From positions 875,609-939,608 of the forward strand of contig MU004199.1 in NCBI GenBank assembly GCA_010093605.1: a stretch of 64,000 nucleotides of DNA. Reading direction: 5' to 3'. Numbering within the stretch: the first letter of the stretch is position 1; each line of letters begins with the position of its first letter. Positions 10,081 through 21,365 of the stretch are shown here, piece by piece. The notes below the pieces were generated by a model. It was given only the letters and a program-made list of their open reading frames with translations, did not search any database and was not told where the DNA came from. Made by a program: the position numbers and the translations under genes. This DNA is from Lophium mytilinum. Lineage: Eukaryota; Ascomycota; Dothideomycetes; Mytilinidiales; Mytilinidiaceae.

Positions 10081-12268
10081 GCTCGCACCAGATCTATAAG
10101 ATCGGAACGCGCCGGTCTGGTGTAAAAGCCTGCTTGGTGGTAGTATTCATGCATGGAATACATGCTATAAGTTCCAGCTCGCTGCCCTGATGCTCGCTAC
10201 TGGAAACTCGTCTGGAGGGTCATCTTATCCCCTTGGTTGGAAGCGTTCATCTTTGACGCGATTTTTCGTCTCATATTTACTCTGTTCTTGTTTTGCACCA
10301 ACATTTCGTCCTATTGTGGCTCGCAAGGCCGTGCAACAGGGTTCACGCTGTGGGACAACCGATCAAGTTGACTATGATCTGAATGGTATGGTGTTCCGCC
10401 GCTCTTCATTCGTCACTGCGTGTACTTCATTCCTCTTTTTAGTCCATGAGTACGTCAGATATGCGCGTCTCACCTGATTGGTCGATCTTTCTCAGCCTAA
10501 TGGCGCTATTCCAGCATAAAGTTCTCATTCCGGTGATAACGACATTAGTCTTTTTGCTCGTGCGAGACTTATTCATGGCCTAGAATATGAACTCTATTGT
10601 TTCTATGCCAATGGCAGGATGTAGGGACTTTATCTGATTTTATGATGACTTCCTAGCGAAATTGGCAGCTCAATGCCGCTTCCCGAATGCATCGACGTGT
10701 AATTCATACTCTACCAACTTCGAAATTCTGAAAGTGGGACAATGAGGTAACGTATATATGTCGGCGTGGTCTTAGACCAAGAAGGATCCCAGATGCAGGT
10801 GGTAGGGGCTGAAACCTCCCGCCAATTGCAATCTCACCGCTCTGGCAGCCCTTTCAGGGGTAACATGCGAGGGCCCGCTTCCCCGTACGAATGAATTGCC
10901 CTGCTTTCCATTTCGGTTGGGAGAGCAGCACTGAGCGGGCTGCTTCAATTTTTTACATTCGAATTTGTGCGATACGTGGTCCGGTAAGTCTCTGCCTATT
11001 TCATATTATAGCATTGCATTATCGTTACATCGTTGAGGATCAGAGCGCTTAGAACGCTTTTTTCAACGCTTAGAGTCCCTTACCACGTCCGGCACAACCT
11101 GAGTAGCGGCGCGTAATGGCATAGTTTGTGCGATAATGCGGGTCGCTGGACTAGGCAAATTCTCATACCTACCATTTGACTGGCCTAGAAATCCCCTTGA
11201 AATGATAGCGGTGTGGCGCCACTTCCTCGCTATTGAATTATTCGGCCAAAAACCGTATATCTATCCTTCCGTTGTAGCTAGCTCCCTCCCTCATTCCTCA
11301 ACAAATACAATACGATCATTCCTCCAAACCGCTACCCAACCTTGCTCCCACAGCTAGCGACCGATCAAAGGCAGCAGTCATAACAGAGCTCACAACAACG
11401 ATAGACCAGAGCAATCTTGGATGGGACCCGTTTCGCTGTCCAAGACACCGGATTTCCTGCTCTTTAGGAAGGTGATGCGGTTGCAATCTGGGCTAACGAC
11501 TATGGGCCAAGCATTCACCATCAGGGACATCGAATAACCAATGGCATCCAATCATCAGAGACGCATTGAATCAACATACTAGTCGGACTGTAACCTCCTG
11601 TACGGTGTATACATCTCATCTCTAAAGCACCTCCCACTTAAAGACGTCCGACAAGGGCACACCCATCGTCAACGCACCACTCTCACAGCAATGTAGAGAA
11701 AGCAAACGGTGACCATATTCAAGTTGTGTTCATTATAGGGTACACATCCACCCGTAGACAACGCCTTGGTGGATACCCCATTCACAATACCACTTTAACT
11801 CTTCAGGCGAAGGGCATATTCGTGTTATAGAGTCTGGAAAGATACACATTCACATCTATACTCTATTGCCCTAGCAACTCATCTACCTTGGTCACTTTCA
11901 CTGGTTGCAAGCTGATACTCTTAGTCTTAAATTAAGGATGATCAGTGGCGCTCTTTCCTCGCTATCGGCTTACTCAGCAAAAAGAACCAGTATATTTCCT
12001 CTTCCTTTGCAGTTAGCTTCCTGCCTGACTATTCCTCCGAACCGTTGCTTTGCTCATCGGTGTAACGTTGTCACTGCATACAAAGTGGATTGATATCTAT
12101 AGCGGAAGCCAATTGTGGAACATCTTCGTCCTTACATTACGCCTGTTCTGCAGCCAGTCGTAAATCTTCACCTTGATCGGCACAGTGGCTGAGACTCACC
12201 TACACCCAGCTGAAGCAATATACTCAACCCATTTTCCCAACGGCAATTATGTTGGTGCAAAAGGTATC
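10081..12268. other. Gene-poor intergenic region
   Basis: This is about 2.2 kb with only short unsupported frames. No repeat or RNA gene was recognised. Confidence 0.4.
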
Positions 12269-12733
12269 ATGTGCCCAAAAATGCAGTCTAGATTATCTGA
12301 TGTTGTGGGAGACCGCTACTCGGAGATTGCGGATATCCCGCGGACAAGGTCATTGGATCTTAAGCGATCTCAGCCCTGGTCAAATGGATCCTTCAGCTGC
12401 GTCGCCCACTCCTCGCCCGTCAACGCCCAACACAATTCAGTCGCCTTCTTTCCGCCAGGTTGGGAGCTGGTCAGTCCGCCTCACAGTCAACCCCATCAAT
12501 CAATGGAGAATGCATGCTGACCGCCGGCTATTCTAGGCTAAGAAAAAGTACTCGTACATCTGGCAGTGCGTGAGTGGACGCAGCAAAAGCGAAGCGGCAT
12601 CAATGAAGGCTAACGGGACACAATCCAGTGCGCTTGTGGGTGGACAGGCATCAACATAACCGCAGCAACGTGTCCCTCGTGTGGCACTGCTAGATGCGCA
12701 TACTGCCAGACGACCAAAGTACAGGCACGATAG
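12269..12733 (+). CDS. Zinc-ribbon mini-gene, copy A (112 aa)
   Basis: There are three exons: 12269-12469, 12537-12569 and 12629-12733. Exon 2 is 33 nt (AKKKYSYIWQC) and exon 3 is 105 nt. The C-terminus carries C-C-x-C-x10-C-x2-C-G-x2-R-C-x2-C (CPSCGTARCAYC), a compact zinc ribbon. Exons 2 and 3 have exactly the same sizes and nearly the same protein as the copy on the other strand at 16843-17201, and the first intron of both starts GTCAGTCCGCCTCA. That pairing is the main evidence that both are genes. Exon 1 is uncertain: the frame that splices correctly starts at 12269, while a more natural-looking Pro/Ser-rich frame starts nearby at an ATG around 12384 and is out of phase, so copy A may carry a small indel. 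Function is unknown; zinc binding is inferred. Confidence 0.6.
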
Positions 12734-13177
12734 GCGGAAGGAAAAAGGGATTGGTTGCAGGCGAGCACTGCGCCTGGTCTCTCGGTCGCCTCTCAAGATT
12801 CCTAGACTCTATCACGACGGCCAGCGCATCTGCAATACCAGTTGCCTTTTTTCCACACGCAATTGGGAGGCCTACGGAGACGATATACTGGTCAACGGGG
12901 GGAGGTCTGGAAATACAAAAGTATGGAGTCGCAGCGCACACCTGGGCTGTTGGAGTCTGGTTACGACGTTCTTCGTTTCTAGATGCAATTCACGATTCAT
13001 GACTCTTTTTTGACCTCAGAGCTCGCGATCTTCAGTGTTACTATCAAGTCATTTATTTCCACCTCAGGCCAGTGCCCCCATTCGCAAGTCCCAGTAGGCA
13101 TGAATTGGTGCCGTGCTTGCCGCCTTTCCCGGATCTCCAGCGCGTTGAATTACTCCTATCTCCAGATCTGACGAATC
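12734..13177. other. Intergenic
   Basis: No supported gene. It is the likely promoter of the CorA-like gene. Confidence 0.4.
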
Positions 13178-15464
13178 ATGAGCGCTGCAAAGATAAATTC
13201 TCCTGGGGACTTCTATGCCAAAGAATGGGACCGGAGGTTTTCCAAAGACCGGATTCCGAGAGAGAAAAGTTCATTCGTTGACGCCAAGAGACGTGCGAAT
13301 GCCGTTGGCGATGGTGTTGCAATCTTCTTACGCGACTCTGAGGGTGCAGTACCATCGTGCAAGTGGCGAGACGTGGAAAAATTCTGCCAAGACTCCTGTC
13401 TAGATGATATCGAACGAGGACTAGGTATCGCGGGGATGCGACGGGCTGCTTGGATTGACGACCGGAGTCTGATTCCCCAAGCAAATATAATTCACAATAA
13501 CAATACCGAAAACGTTGATAGAACGGCCGTGGATGACGTGACCGAGCCGAACGGCGGAACTATCAGAAAATGCCAGAACCCGTTAACGGCGACTGCTGTT
13601 CTCCGACACTTGAAAGAACCGGTACAGAAACATCTACTACTTCTCATGATCCTAGCAATAAAATCCTAATCAAAAACCATTTAGCGATTCGATCATACCG
13701 ATCTACCTGACGCAGACAGACGACTGATGCAAGTCCCACATCTCGAAATCTAATCATACTTAACTGACTCAATGTACGGAAATAGTTATATACCAAATTT
13801 AGATCCCCATTACACGCTTGCACTGGCAGAAACCGCACCTTTCCATCAAGTCAGAGCTCTGAGAGATGCTATCTGGAATCACCTAGCACTTGAAACCTCA
13901 CTCCGAGTGAAGATGGCTGTAAGTGATTGAGGGAACATGGCCCTACATGGCACTATGATACTATAAGTTTCAGTAAATAGCTAACTAGAGTGTTCTTCGA
14001 CCATGATATAGGGCTTCAAGGGCTACCCTGTTTTCCAAATGGAAATGCACATCCCCTTCTTTGCATTTCGAGAGTACCCGCCTTCCACAACAGATAAGTC
14101 AGAGGGAGAAGGGTGCAACAGGAATCTAAAAAGACAGTGGACCGACCTATCTTTCTTGAGCGTGCCAGCATCAAAATCAAAGCCTAAACCTGAGCCAAAT
14201 TACGGCATATACAAATCACGATTCTCGCTTGTCATCTGTGGCTCTGAAAACCGGCGCTGGATTGGGTACGCTTTCGTGGACCAGCATATCGATGACGAAG
14301 ACCTAGAAGAAGAAGACTGTTCTTATGAGGAATTTCAAGAAGATCCAATTCTGTCTGATGGTTCGGATGCCAATCTCCCGATTTGGGACCCGAGAGAATA
14401 CTTTCTCATGACACTCGAAATTCACGTGCGTAAGATTCTCGGCGAATGGGAGAATGCAGTGTATACTGTCAAAGGCAAAATCAACGAATATGTGAGCGTT
14501 CTTTCCAAAATCGCTGTTTCACCTTCTGTATGTTTAAGCTTTGCTGACGCTGGCAACAGCAATCTCGTCACGGCTCTATATGGTCGCACGACCCTGCAGC
14601 TATGGAGCAAAATTCGACTGAAAACGTCAAAGAGATCTTTGAGTGGACTTTGAGAACAATGAGACTACTCAGCCGTGTTCTGGACGTCCTTTCCGCTACA
14701 GTGCAGGCCTGGGAAAGATTCAAGTGTCACAATGGAGACATTGGGTATTTCCGTGACTCCTCCACCGAGACCTCTCCATTCCCAAGGCAAACAATACAAC
14801 GATCCCTATGTGCTATCGATGGCAAATTTGAGGAGTTGACCTTTCTACAAGAGAAGTTAGTCGCATTGAAGGAAACCTGCAACAACTCAGCAGAAGCTGT
14901 AAGTTTGAACACATGTTTTGGTCTTCTCTTCTCCTATATCGCGATCCAAGTATTTTACTTACACAGCAACCTAGCTCAAACTACGTCTCACTGTGGAAAG
15001 CAGCGAAACGATGCAGCACACTGGGATTACTACCGACTTCACTGTTTTAGTAGGTCCAGCTGATTTGTTCATGCTACTATGAGAATATTGACTCTTTGCA
15101 GGTGCTTTACCCTTTTGCGCTTGCAACAGCCTTTTTCGCAATGCCACAAGCTGCTATCCCCTTTACTCTCACTTTCAGATCCTTCGTTATATCCGTCTTC
15201 GTTATTATGGCTATGATGCTTGCATTCAAGCTACTGTTCGTCGCTCTCAGTCGTATCCTGAGGTCCTGGTGGCGGAATGCAAACATCACCCCGGTCAAGA
15301 ACCTCAGGCAGTGGCTCTTCTGGAAGAGGCGTGAGACCTCACCAGCTACTCCAAATAGTTTCACTAATCAACGTACTGGGGAATTTGGAGGAGACATTCT
15401 TGAAGGGGTGATCGAAACGACTACCTACGCAGGGGGCATTGAAATGCATCCAATTGTAGTCTGA
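13178..15464 (+). CDS. CorA-like two-TM membrane protein, fungal hypothetical family (625 aa)
   Basis: There are seven exons: 13178-13621, 13685-13728, 13786-13918, 14012-14491, 14560-14898, 14975-15049 and 15102-15464. All phases agree and the family text reads through every junction (DFYAKEWD, CKWRDVEKFCQDSC, RRAAWIDD, DLPDADRRLIYIPNLDPHYTLALAETAPFHQV, GEWENAVYTV, IFEWTLRTMRLLS). The third intron boundary (13729) is a GC donor, GCAAGT, which is required to keep frame. A long helical region precedes two C-terminal membrane segments (PFALATAFFAMPQAAIPFTL and VISVFVIMAMMLAFKLLF). This is the layout of CorA-type Mg transporters, but the pore GMN motif is absent, so transport is unproven. The family is common in Dothideomycetes and uncharacterised. 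Confidence 0.85.
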
Positions 15465-16842
15465 AGGACTCTTCTTATGGTCATGACTTCAATTTTCATA
15501 TTCTTATTTCTCTATCTGCATATAAAGCCTTGTAATTCCTAATCCTCCCTTCATGTTGTTCTTGGGTACTAGTAACAGCACACCCCCCCTCTTATCTAAT
15601 CTTCTAATTAGCTAGAACGGCTCGGATCTTCATCCAGAGCTCTATTCTCACGTGCATGATGCATCTGTGCCGTAGGCTTGACTGTACGGAAGGCCGTACG
15701 TAAGGCAAGGCTGTATAGCTTCTGCATTTCATCTAATTCCTGTAGTTGCTTATAGGCTATTGCATTGGTGCCTACATGCCTACATGCCTAGAACAATGCC
15801 AGCACTGTTGAAACCTTATCTTATCACCGCTCCTCCGCATTGAGCCTGGGCTCTTCCATCGCCGCTGCCTGATTGATATACTCCATGTCCTCATCATACG
15901 ATGTAAACTAACAAACAAGCCCATCACGGCCAAGCTTCCCTTCCTGAGGAGGAGCGCAATCTTGCCACTGTACTTCCTTCTTCCGCGGTGCCTTATGATT
16001 TAAGCTAGACGGCCTGCCAGGCTTCTTACCCGTAGGTGCGCCTCTATGAGCTTGTATAGGTGAGGGCGTAGATGCGGGCGTAGATGCGGGCGTAGGCACG
16101 GGCGTAGATGGAGAAGTAGGTAGAGGATAAGGATGAGGATGTGATTGTTTGCGCCCACGCCGCATTTGGAGAGAGCATATAGAATTAGTGAGTGACTTGG
16201 ACGAATGTATTGGAGGCTTCAGGGCACCTCTCCAAACCAAGTGATGAAGTGACTGGGTAAGGGGGTGGGTTACGCGTAGAACGAAAAGGGAGTGTGTCTT
16301 TTGGAGCGCTCGACAAGTTTGTTTTGTCGAAAAACTCTAGTAATACGTAGATGATGCTCAATACTACTCGTACAATACTATATCGTTTCCAGCGGCATGC
16401 CCAATAGGTGCTTGGCTTTTGGCATGCCGTAAGTCTTGCATTTTGAAGCAGTATAGAAACTCTTCGACAGTCCTCAAAAGTCGTCAGTTGACCAAGCGCA
16501 GCACGCTCCTCACTCGAATCCTCTTAGTAAGTAACAAAACGTAGCGAGTTCGGGAAATGGGATCAAATATTGATTCGGTCTGTTGTAGAAAGGTAATAGG
16601 CTTAGATAGTGACAGGAGAGGAGACATATACACAGCCGCTCCAAGCATTTGAAACGTAAGCTAAGATCATAACCAGCCCGCACTAGCTCGTTATCCTTTC
16701 AAATGACCTCCCAGATGATGTGTACAATATAGGCAACTTTTTTAGTAGGAATGCGTTGGATGTCGTAATAGAACGTTGAGCATTCTTGGAAGCCGATGAG
16801 CAGGCGCAGCACGCTTTAACATTGGATCCCGCTTCCATCCAC
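15465..16842. other. Intergenic with one weak frame
   Basis: Apart from the doubtful frame at 15908-16240, no gene is visible. 15770-15790 has a short direct repeat of TGCCTACA. Confidence 0.4.
15908..16240 (-). CDS. Doubtful hypothetical protein with AT-hook-like motif
   Basis: This is an open frame of 110 codons. It contains a basic start near MRRGRKQ, a Pro/Thr/Ser tandem stretch (PTPASTPASTP, encoded by an imperfect 12-nt repeat) and KKPGRPSS, which resembles an AT-hook. There is no homologous neighbour and no clear promoter signal. It could equally be a fragment of a decayed DNA-binding gene or a chance frame produced by the tandem repeat. Confidence 0.25.
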   Translation of the reverse strand: MVWRGALKPPIHSSKSLTNSICSLQMRRGRKQSHPHPYPLPTSPSTPVPTPASTPASTPSPIQAHRGAPTGKKPGRPSSLNHKAPRKKEVQWQDCAPPQEGKLGRDGLVC

Positions 16843-17201
16843 CTATTGGACCTGGACTTTTGTTGTTTGGCAGTAGGCGCATCGAGCAGCGCCACAGGAT
16901 GGACACGTTGCAGAGGATATGTTAATGCTGGCGCAACCGCAGGCACACTACAAGGCAACATGTTAGCCTCTTATTACATGCCTTCACAATGGCCAATCTG
17001 CTCACGCATTGCCAGATATACGAGTACTTCTTCTTAGCCTAGAAAGAAGGGCGGTGAGTACGCTATGTGATTGGATTTAGTATGAGGCGGACTGACCAGC
17101 TCCCAAGGCGAAAAGAAAGAATCCAGGAGGGTCGGGAAGTTGGACGCCCGCGCGTCAGCGTCGTCGTTGCAGGGTTCTGGCTGGTAATTATTGGTCTTCA
17201 T
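16843..17201 (-). CDS. Zinc-ribbon mini-gene, copy B (80 aa)
   Basis: There are three exons on the minus strand: 17201-17097, 17038-17006 and 16947-16843 (105, 33 and 105 nt). Exon 2 encodes AKKKYSYIWQC and exon 3 encodes C-A-C-G-x10-CPSCGAARCAYC, ending KVQVQ. Copy A at 12269-12733 has the same exon 2 and 3 lengths and almost the same residues, while intron sequences have drifted. This is the signature of a duplicated gene kept under protein-level selection. The start at 17201 is the nearest in-frame ATG; the frame is open further upstream. The Cys pattern predicts one zinc-ribbon fold. No signal peptide is seen. Role unknown. Confidence 0.65.
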
Positions 17202-18472
17202 AATGGCCTTAGGGCAAAAGAGTGTAAATTGATAATAGAAGACGCCTGTGAGAGTCCAATTCTCCTTCATGGCTTTCCAAACGCTTGACCTCAATTGCCA
17301 GACGGCAACGGCACAATCAGGCTATATATAACGAGTAAGAGACCTGCGGAGCAGACAAGCGATTGCGTACCATGGTACTTGGGGTATGTACGGAAAGCCA
17401 TGTCTCGGTCCATTAGGGTGTTCGCGAGTTTGCTCTGGGCTGACTCGATGTCGAATTCTACGAATGAGCTCGTTTTCAGAATGCATAGACTAGGAAACGG
17501 AAGTACCTTTGTAACGCCGAGATGCTTCCAACTTCCGCGCACTGCATGCACACTCTGAAAGATAAAAATGTCTAGCTACGCTGATAGAGAGATACGTTGA
17601 AGCATAGAACGCTTTCCGAATTCATTTGGCCCTGTAGTTGGTCCTGGAGGTTGGTGAGATGGAAACGTAGTTTTGGTTATGCATCACTAAAAACCGCTCT
17701 CCCCGGGCTGAGGCAAGGAAGCCGCCACTTGTTGATATCAGGAGTGGCTCTTGCACCCGCCGCGAGAGAGCGTAGTCGGCCCAGTCATCCTGAAAAAGAG
17801 CGAGATTTAGCGGAAGGTTTGAATATCATGCCACGAGTCAACCGCGCCATTCCCCACGCCATGGATATTCAGAAACCGTACGAATTGCGGAGCTGAGTCC
17901 GTCGTCCTGGGCCACAAAGGTTACAAGCCGGGGCAGGGTTTGGGGTACCAACAACGGGACTGGCGTTAAATGGCGCGGGATGGTCCCAGGGCTCAGCCGA
18001 GAAAGATCCGCCATGCATAAGCTGGATGCAGGGCGCTACTGGGTGTCTATCGTTTGCACGACTTTTTGCTTTTCTCCGTTCAAGCTCCTCAAGCCTCCAG
18101 TCTCCCGCCCGCTTCTTGCCTGCATCTGCCTATCGGCTTACCGTCAACACGGCTCTAAATCCCAATTCCTTTCCAAAAGCGACGCGTGTACGCCTAGGCG
18201 ATTGTACGAAATGCATGCCACGTGCATATATCCCAAACCACTTCTCAGGCATCGGCCTGCTCGCCTGCCTATACTGGATTAAGACGACCGATCTGCTTTT
18301 ACCGCATGCTAGCGTGCCTTTATCGTCTGTCCATATCATACACGACAAGGGTTTTAACGGAGCCAATCACCGCTGTCGCGCACAGAGCTTTACGCCCCGA
18401 GCAGGGAACTGTACTTCGACATTTAATGACGGGACTCAGGTCTCACAATCGGCCGCAAGTACAGGACCTTCT
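17202..18472. other. Gene-poor intergenic region
   Basis: Only unsupported short frames are present on both strands (for example 17291-17551 minus and 18026-18484 plus). No repeat or RNA gene was recognised up to the first MITE. Confidence 0.4.
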
Positions 18473-18654
18473 CACGTCCGGTGACCTAGTGTGGAAACTG
18501 AGTCGACCCCTGTGAACCTCCTTTTCTAGGCTAATAATGAGCCTACTTGAAGATTTATTGGCCAGGCGGCTATTATTCCCCCCTGAAGGCGTCTGGGATT
18601 GTAACCCCATACGGTACTCTGTGGCTTGATTTTGACGCTAGATCACCGGACGTG
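18473..18654. mobile_element. MITE copy 1 (182 bp)
   Basis: The left end CACGTCCGGTGACCTAGTGT pairs with the right end, whose reverse complement is CACGTCCGGTGATCTAGCGT (18 of 20). There is no coding capacity. The inner right side (CTGTGGCTT..GACGCTAG.TCACCGGACGTG) is shared with copy 2. Flanks differ slightly, so no clean target duplication is called. The autonomous partner is unknown. Confidence 0.65.
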
Positions 18655-18872
18655 GGAAGATGCTGTACTGTACTGTAGCCGTCTTACCATGGGCGTGGTT
18701 AGCGTGTAGGCAGCTGTAACGGCAGGACGGTAAATTCCGGCCTTGCAAGCTGATGAGAGAGATAACATGGACCAGGATAGCCTTCAGAAGGTCGGAAAGC
18801 CTTTTGTTACGCCTCATATATGAAATTCGCTAACCACAACATGCGGCCATAAGCTGTCTGTAGTCTGCCCGA

Positions 18873-18944
18873 CACGAGAAAACGCCATTTGGTACTTGCA
18901 CAACTACACCGCCACGTGAAAACATCATTTGGTATTTCCACAAC
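18873..18944. repeat. Two-copy tandem repeat, 40-bp period
   Basis: CACGAGAAAACGCC.. at 18873-18904 is repeated at 18913-18944 with four substitutions (shared core ATTTGGTA.TT.CACAAC). It is a local duplication next to the MITE pair. Confidence 0.5.
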
Positions 18945-18993
18945 GTGTACAGCGCAGGGCAATCCTCGTGGAGGGTCTGATACAGCGTCTTGA

Positions 18994-19197
18994 CACGTCC
19001 GGTGAACTAGCGTCGATTTGAAGCCACAGGTGGAATAGCTGGGATTAGAACGGAGGATGCCCATTTTCGGACTAAAAATTACCAAGGCTGAGCCAAATCT
19101 GCTAAAAGCACAGTACCCCGAGGCGTTACTTTCAAGACTATCCTGCTTTTGTGGTAGACTTTCGCAGCTTGGTTTCCGCGCTGGACCACCGGACGTG
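18994..19197. mobile_element. MITE copy 2 (204 bp), opposite orientation
   Basis: Left terminal sequence CACGTCCGGTGAACTAGCG; the right end reverse-complemented is CACGTCCGGTGGTCCAGCG. Its left arm matches the right arm of copy 1 over ~35 bp (CTAGCGTC..AAGCCACAG), so the two belong to one family inserted in opposite directions about 340 bp apart. Internal sequences are diverged. Confidence 0.65.
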
Positions 19198-19576
19198 TCT
19201 ACGTACATGCTGTACATATCCTCCAAATCCTTGCATCGCGTCACATCACAACGTCGCATTACTTTCTCAACTTCCATAAGTACATACGTTTTGAGATTCG
19301 ACCACAAGCAGCCCTAGCGCTAAACTTCCGGAGGAGCGTTGAAGAAACCTTATGACAGAGACGCGTCAGAATGTGTAGATACTTACTTCTTGGTCGCTAA
19401 TTCTGCATCACCCCTTGTCGCTCTTCTACGTAACCCCCCCGTCTTGGTAACTCGGCGACTTTGTCACTTTACCTCTTTTTCAAGCTGGACAGGTCGCATG
19501 ATGTCCCATTCCTCAGAATACATCAAGACACTCCAGGCCGTAGCCATCGAATACCATATATCACAACTTCTACTAT

Positions 19577-20872
19577 CTAGAAATCCGGAAACGGTTCTAA
19601 CCCCGCCCTAGCCTCCCTGTCCAACTGCACCCGCCGCGCTTCCAACATCCACCTCAAATGCCCACTATCATTCTCCTGCCCCGAGAACTCGCCCCCGTTA
19701 TAAAACACCTTAACCTCTGGCACGCGATCATGCAGCTCCCACTGACAAACCGAGCACGCCAGTATCATCTTCCGCCTCAACATCGCCGAGTACAACTTCC
19801 GTGTCGTCCCCACCAACCCCCCAATAGCTTCGTCGCACTCCTTTTCGCCGCTGCCGCACCTGAACCAGATGATCTCCGCCTGGTCAGTGGGCTCAGAGTA
19901 GGGTATTACGCAATCCCCGATTGATTGAACGTCGGCCAAGTCTGGTACGATATGCAGCCCGTCGACAGGTATGCCGGGACCAATATCGCCATGTCGTGAA
20001 ATAACTAATCGTTGCATCCGCTCGACTAGCTCACGGTGCTCTTGGCGAATTACAGAAGTCGCAGCTCCTCGCAAATTGGAAAAATCACGACCATGCGTTT
20101 CTAGCGAGCGAAGAAAAGGCGTATTCCTCGGCGCGCCGGGGCCTTCATCGATCTCCGGTCCCCCCGTGACTTGGAAATACTGCAATCTCTCGCGGCTATC
20201 ATAGTACAGCCCACGGGCTCTGGCGACGTTCAGCGAATGTCTGACCACCGTTCTACTACGCGGACGCCCTAGCTCGGGCCAGCTCTCGTTCTCGTTAAAC
20301 CGTGGCCTTGGTTCCCGTTCGGGGGAGTATATGGTGGTCGTGGCCCAGTCGTGGTTCTCGTCGAGTGAGGTGAGAAAGTTCGGTGAGCGAGACCATGCTT
20401 GCCAGCGGTATCCACCGTTCTCATGGTCGGATACGTACTCGCCCTCCTCGTCTTCTTGAGCCCTTTCGACGATCCGGCGGAGGTCGGTGTAGAGAGGGCT
20501 TCTGGGGAGTTGATCGATGGACCAACGCCTCCTCAGGTCAGGACGCAACGGTACTGGTGCATAGCGAGAGCGAGTACGGCGTGGACTGTCTAGACTAGGT
20601 CGCGGTCTGGTTGGAATGGGTCGTTGTATATTCTGGTTGATTTGTCGTAGAGCTGATGCATTCGAGTAGAATGGGGGAGCAGGCTGTAGTCTAGGCGGAC
20701 TGGGCCGTGCTGGGAGTCCAGAAAGGTCTGTGTAGCGAGGCCGTATATCATTGATCAAAGGCCACCTCTGGCGGTTTGGAGTAGTTGGAGCGGGCGGATC
20801 GATTGGACTTCCCCCTGTGTGCATAGTTGATGATTCGAATTGTTCCCGTAAAGATGTAGGAATGGTGAACAT
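19577..20872 (-). CDS. Hypothetical Arg/Pro-rich protein (431 aa)
   Basis: This is a single long frame. Residues 20-130 are Pro/Arg-rich and disordered, a middle part is acidic (QEDEEGEYVSDHENGG), and the C-terminal ~180 residues look folded. That part has ELVERMQRLVISRHGD, IVPDLADVQSIGDCVIPYSEP, IIWFRCGSGEKECDEAIGG and a C-x2-C pair in LACSVCQWELHD. The Cys arrangement hints at a metal site but matches no named domain I know. There is no signal peptide or membrane segment. It is divergent with the gene at 21366. A second ATG at residue 17 is an alternative start. Confidence 0.65.
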   Translation of the reverse strand: MFTIPTSLREQFESSTMHTGGSPIDPPAPTTPNRQRWPLINDIRPRYTDLSGLPARPSPPRLQPAPPFYSNASALRQINQNIQRPIPTRPRPSLDSPRRTRSRYAPVPLRPDLRRRWSIDQLPRSPLYTDLRRIVERAQEDEEGEYVSDHENGGYRWQAWSRSPNFLTSLDENHDWATTTIYSPEREPRPRFNENESWPELGRPRSRTVVRHSLNVARARGLYYDSRERLQYFQVTGGPEIDEGPGAPRNTPFLRSLETHGRDFSNLRGAATSVIRQEHRELVERMQRLVISRHGDIGPGIPVDGLHIVPDLADVQSIGDCVIPYSEPTDQAEIIWFRCGSGEKECDEAIGGLVGTTRKLYSAMLRRKMILACSVCQWELHDRVPEVKVFYNGGEFSGQENDSGHLRWMLEARRVQLDREARAGLEPFPDF

Positions 20873-21365
20873 TCGCGAGGGGTAACAATAGACGATAGCT
20901 GTGCTTTCGTGAACTTATACTGTGCTCTGAACGACTGGATGGTATCCGAATAAGTGCACGAAGGTATCCAAACAATGAGAGGATATCGAAGCGATTGGTA
21001 ATATCAGAGCGATTGGAAGGTATCAATGCGTTGATATGCGCTGTGATGCTGGTTGATGAGAGGACTTGAAAACCCCACGGCCTTTCAGTACAGCTGCAAA
21101 GCCTAGGAAAGGTCAGAGCTGCCATCTCTAACTCCTGCTCTTGCAGGTGCCATACTGTCGGCGGAGACTACCTTAATGTCGAGTCAACTCTCAACCCTCA
21201 CCTGCCTCTCACCGCTCATCACTACTTCCACTTCCCACGGCACCTCTCCAAACATCAGACCACTTTTCCCTCCATCTTCAACTCCTTCGCAAGTACTTCA
21301 TCCTTTCAGTTTTTCTCTTTCGAACAATCACACTCCGCAGCACTACTTGGTCCACGAAACTCATC
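20873..21365. other. Divergent promoter region
   Basis: Shared upstream region of the genes starting at 20872 (minus) and 21366 (plus). Between 20930 and 21030 the motif GAT(A/G)TCGAAGCGATTGG and relatives recur (ACGACTGGATGGTATCCGAA, GCGATTGGAAGGTATCAA), a weak direct repeat. No coding sequence. Confidence 0.4.

Noticed and set aside
17291-17551. 86-aa minus-strand frame
   Set aside because: No motif, no partner copy, and an equally open frame on the opposite strand.
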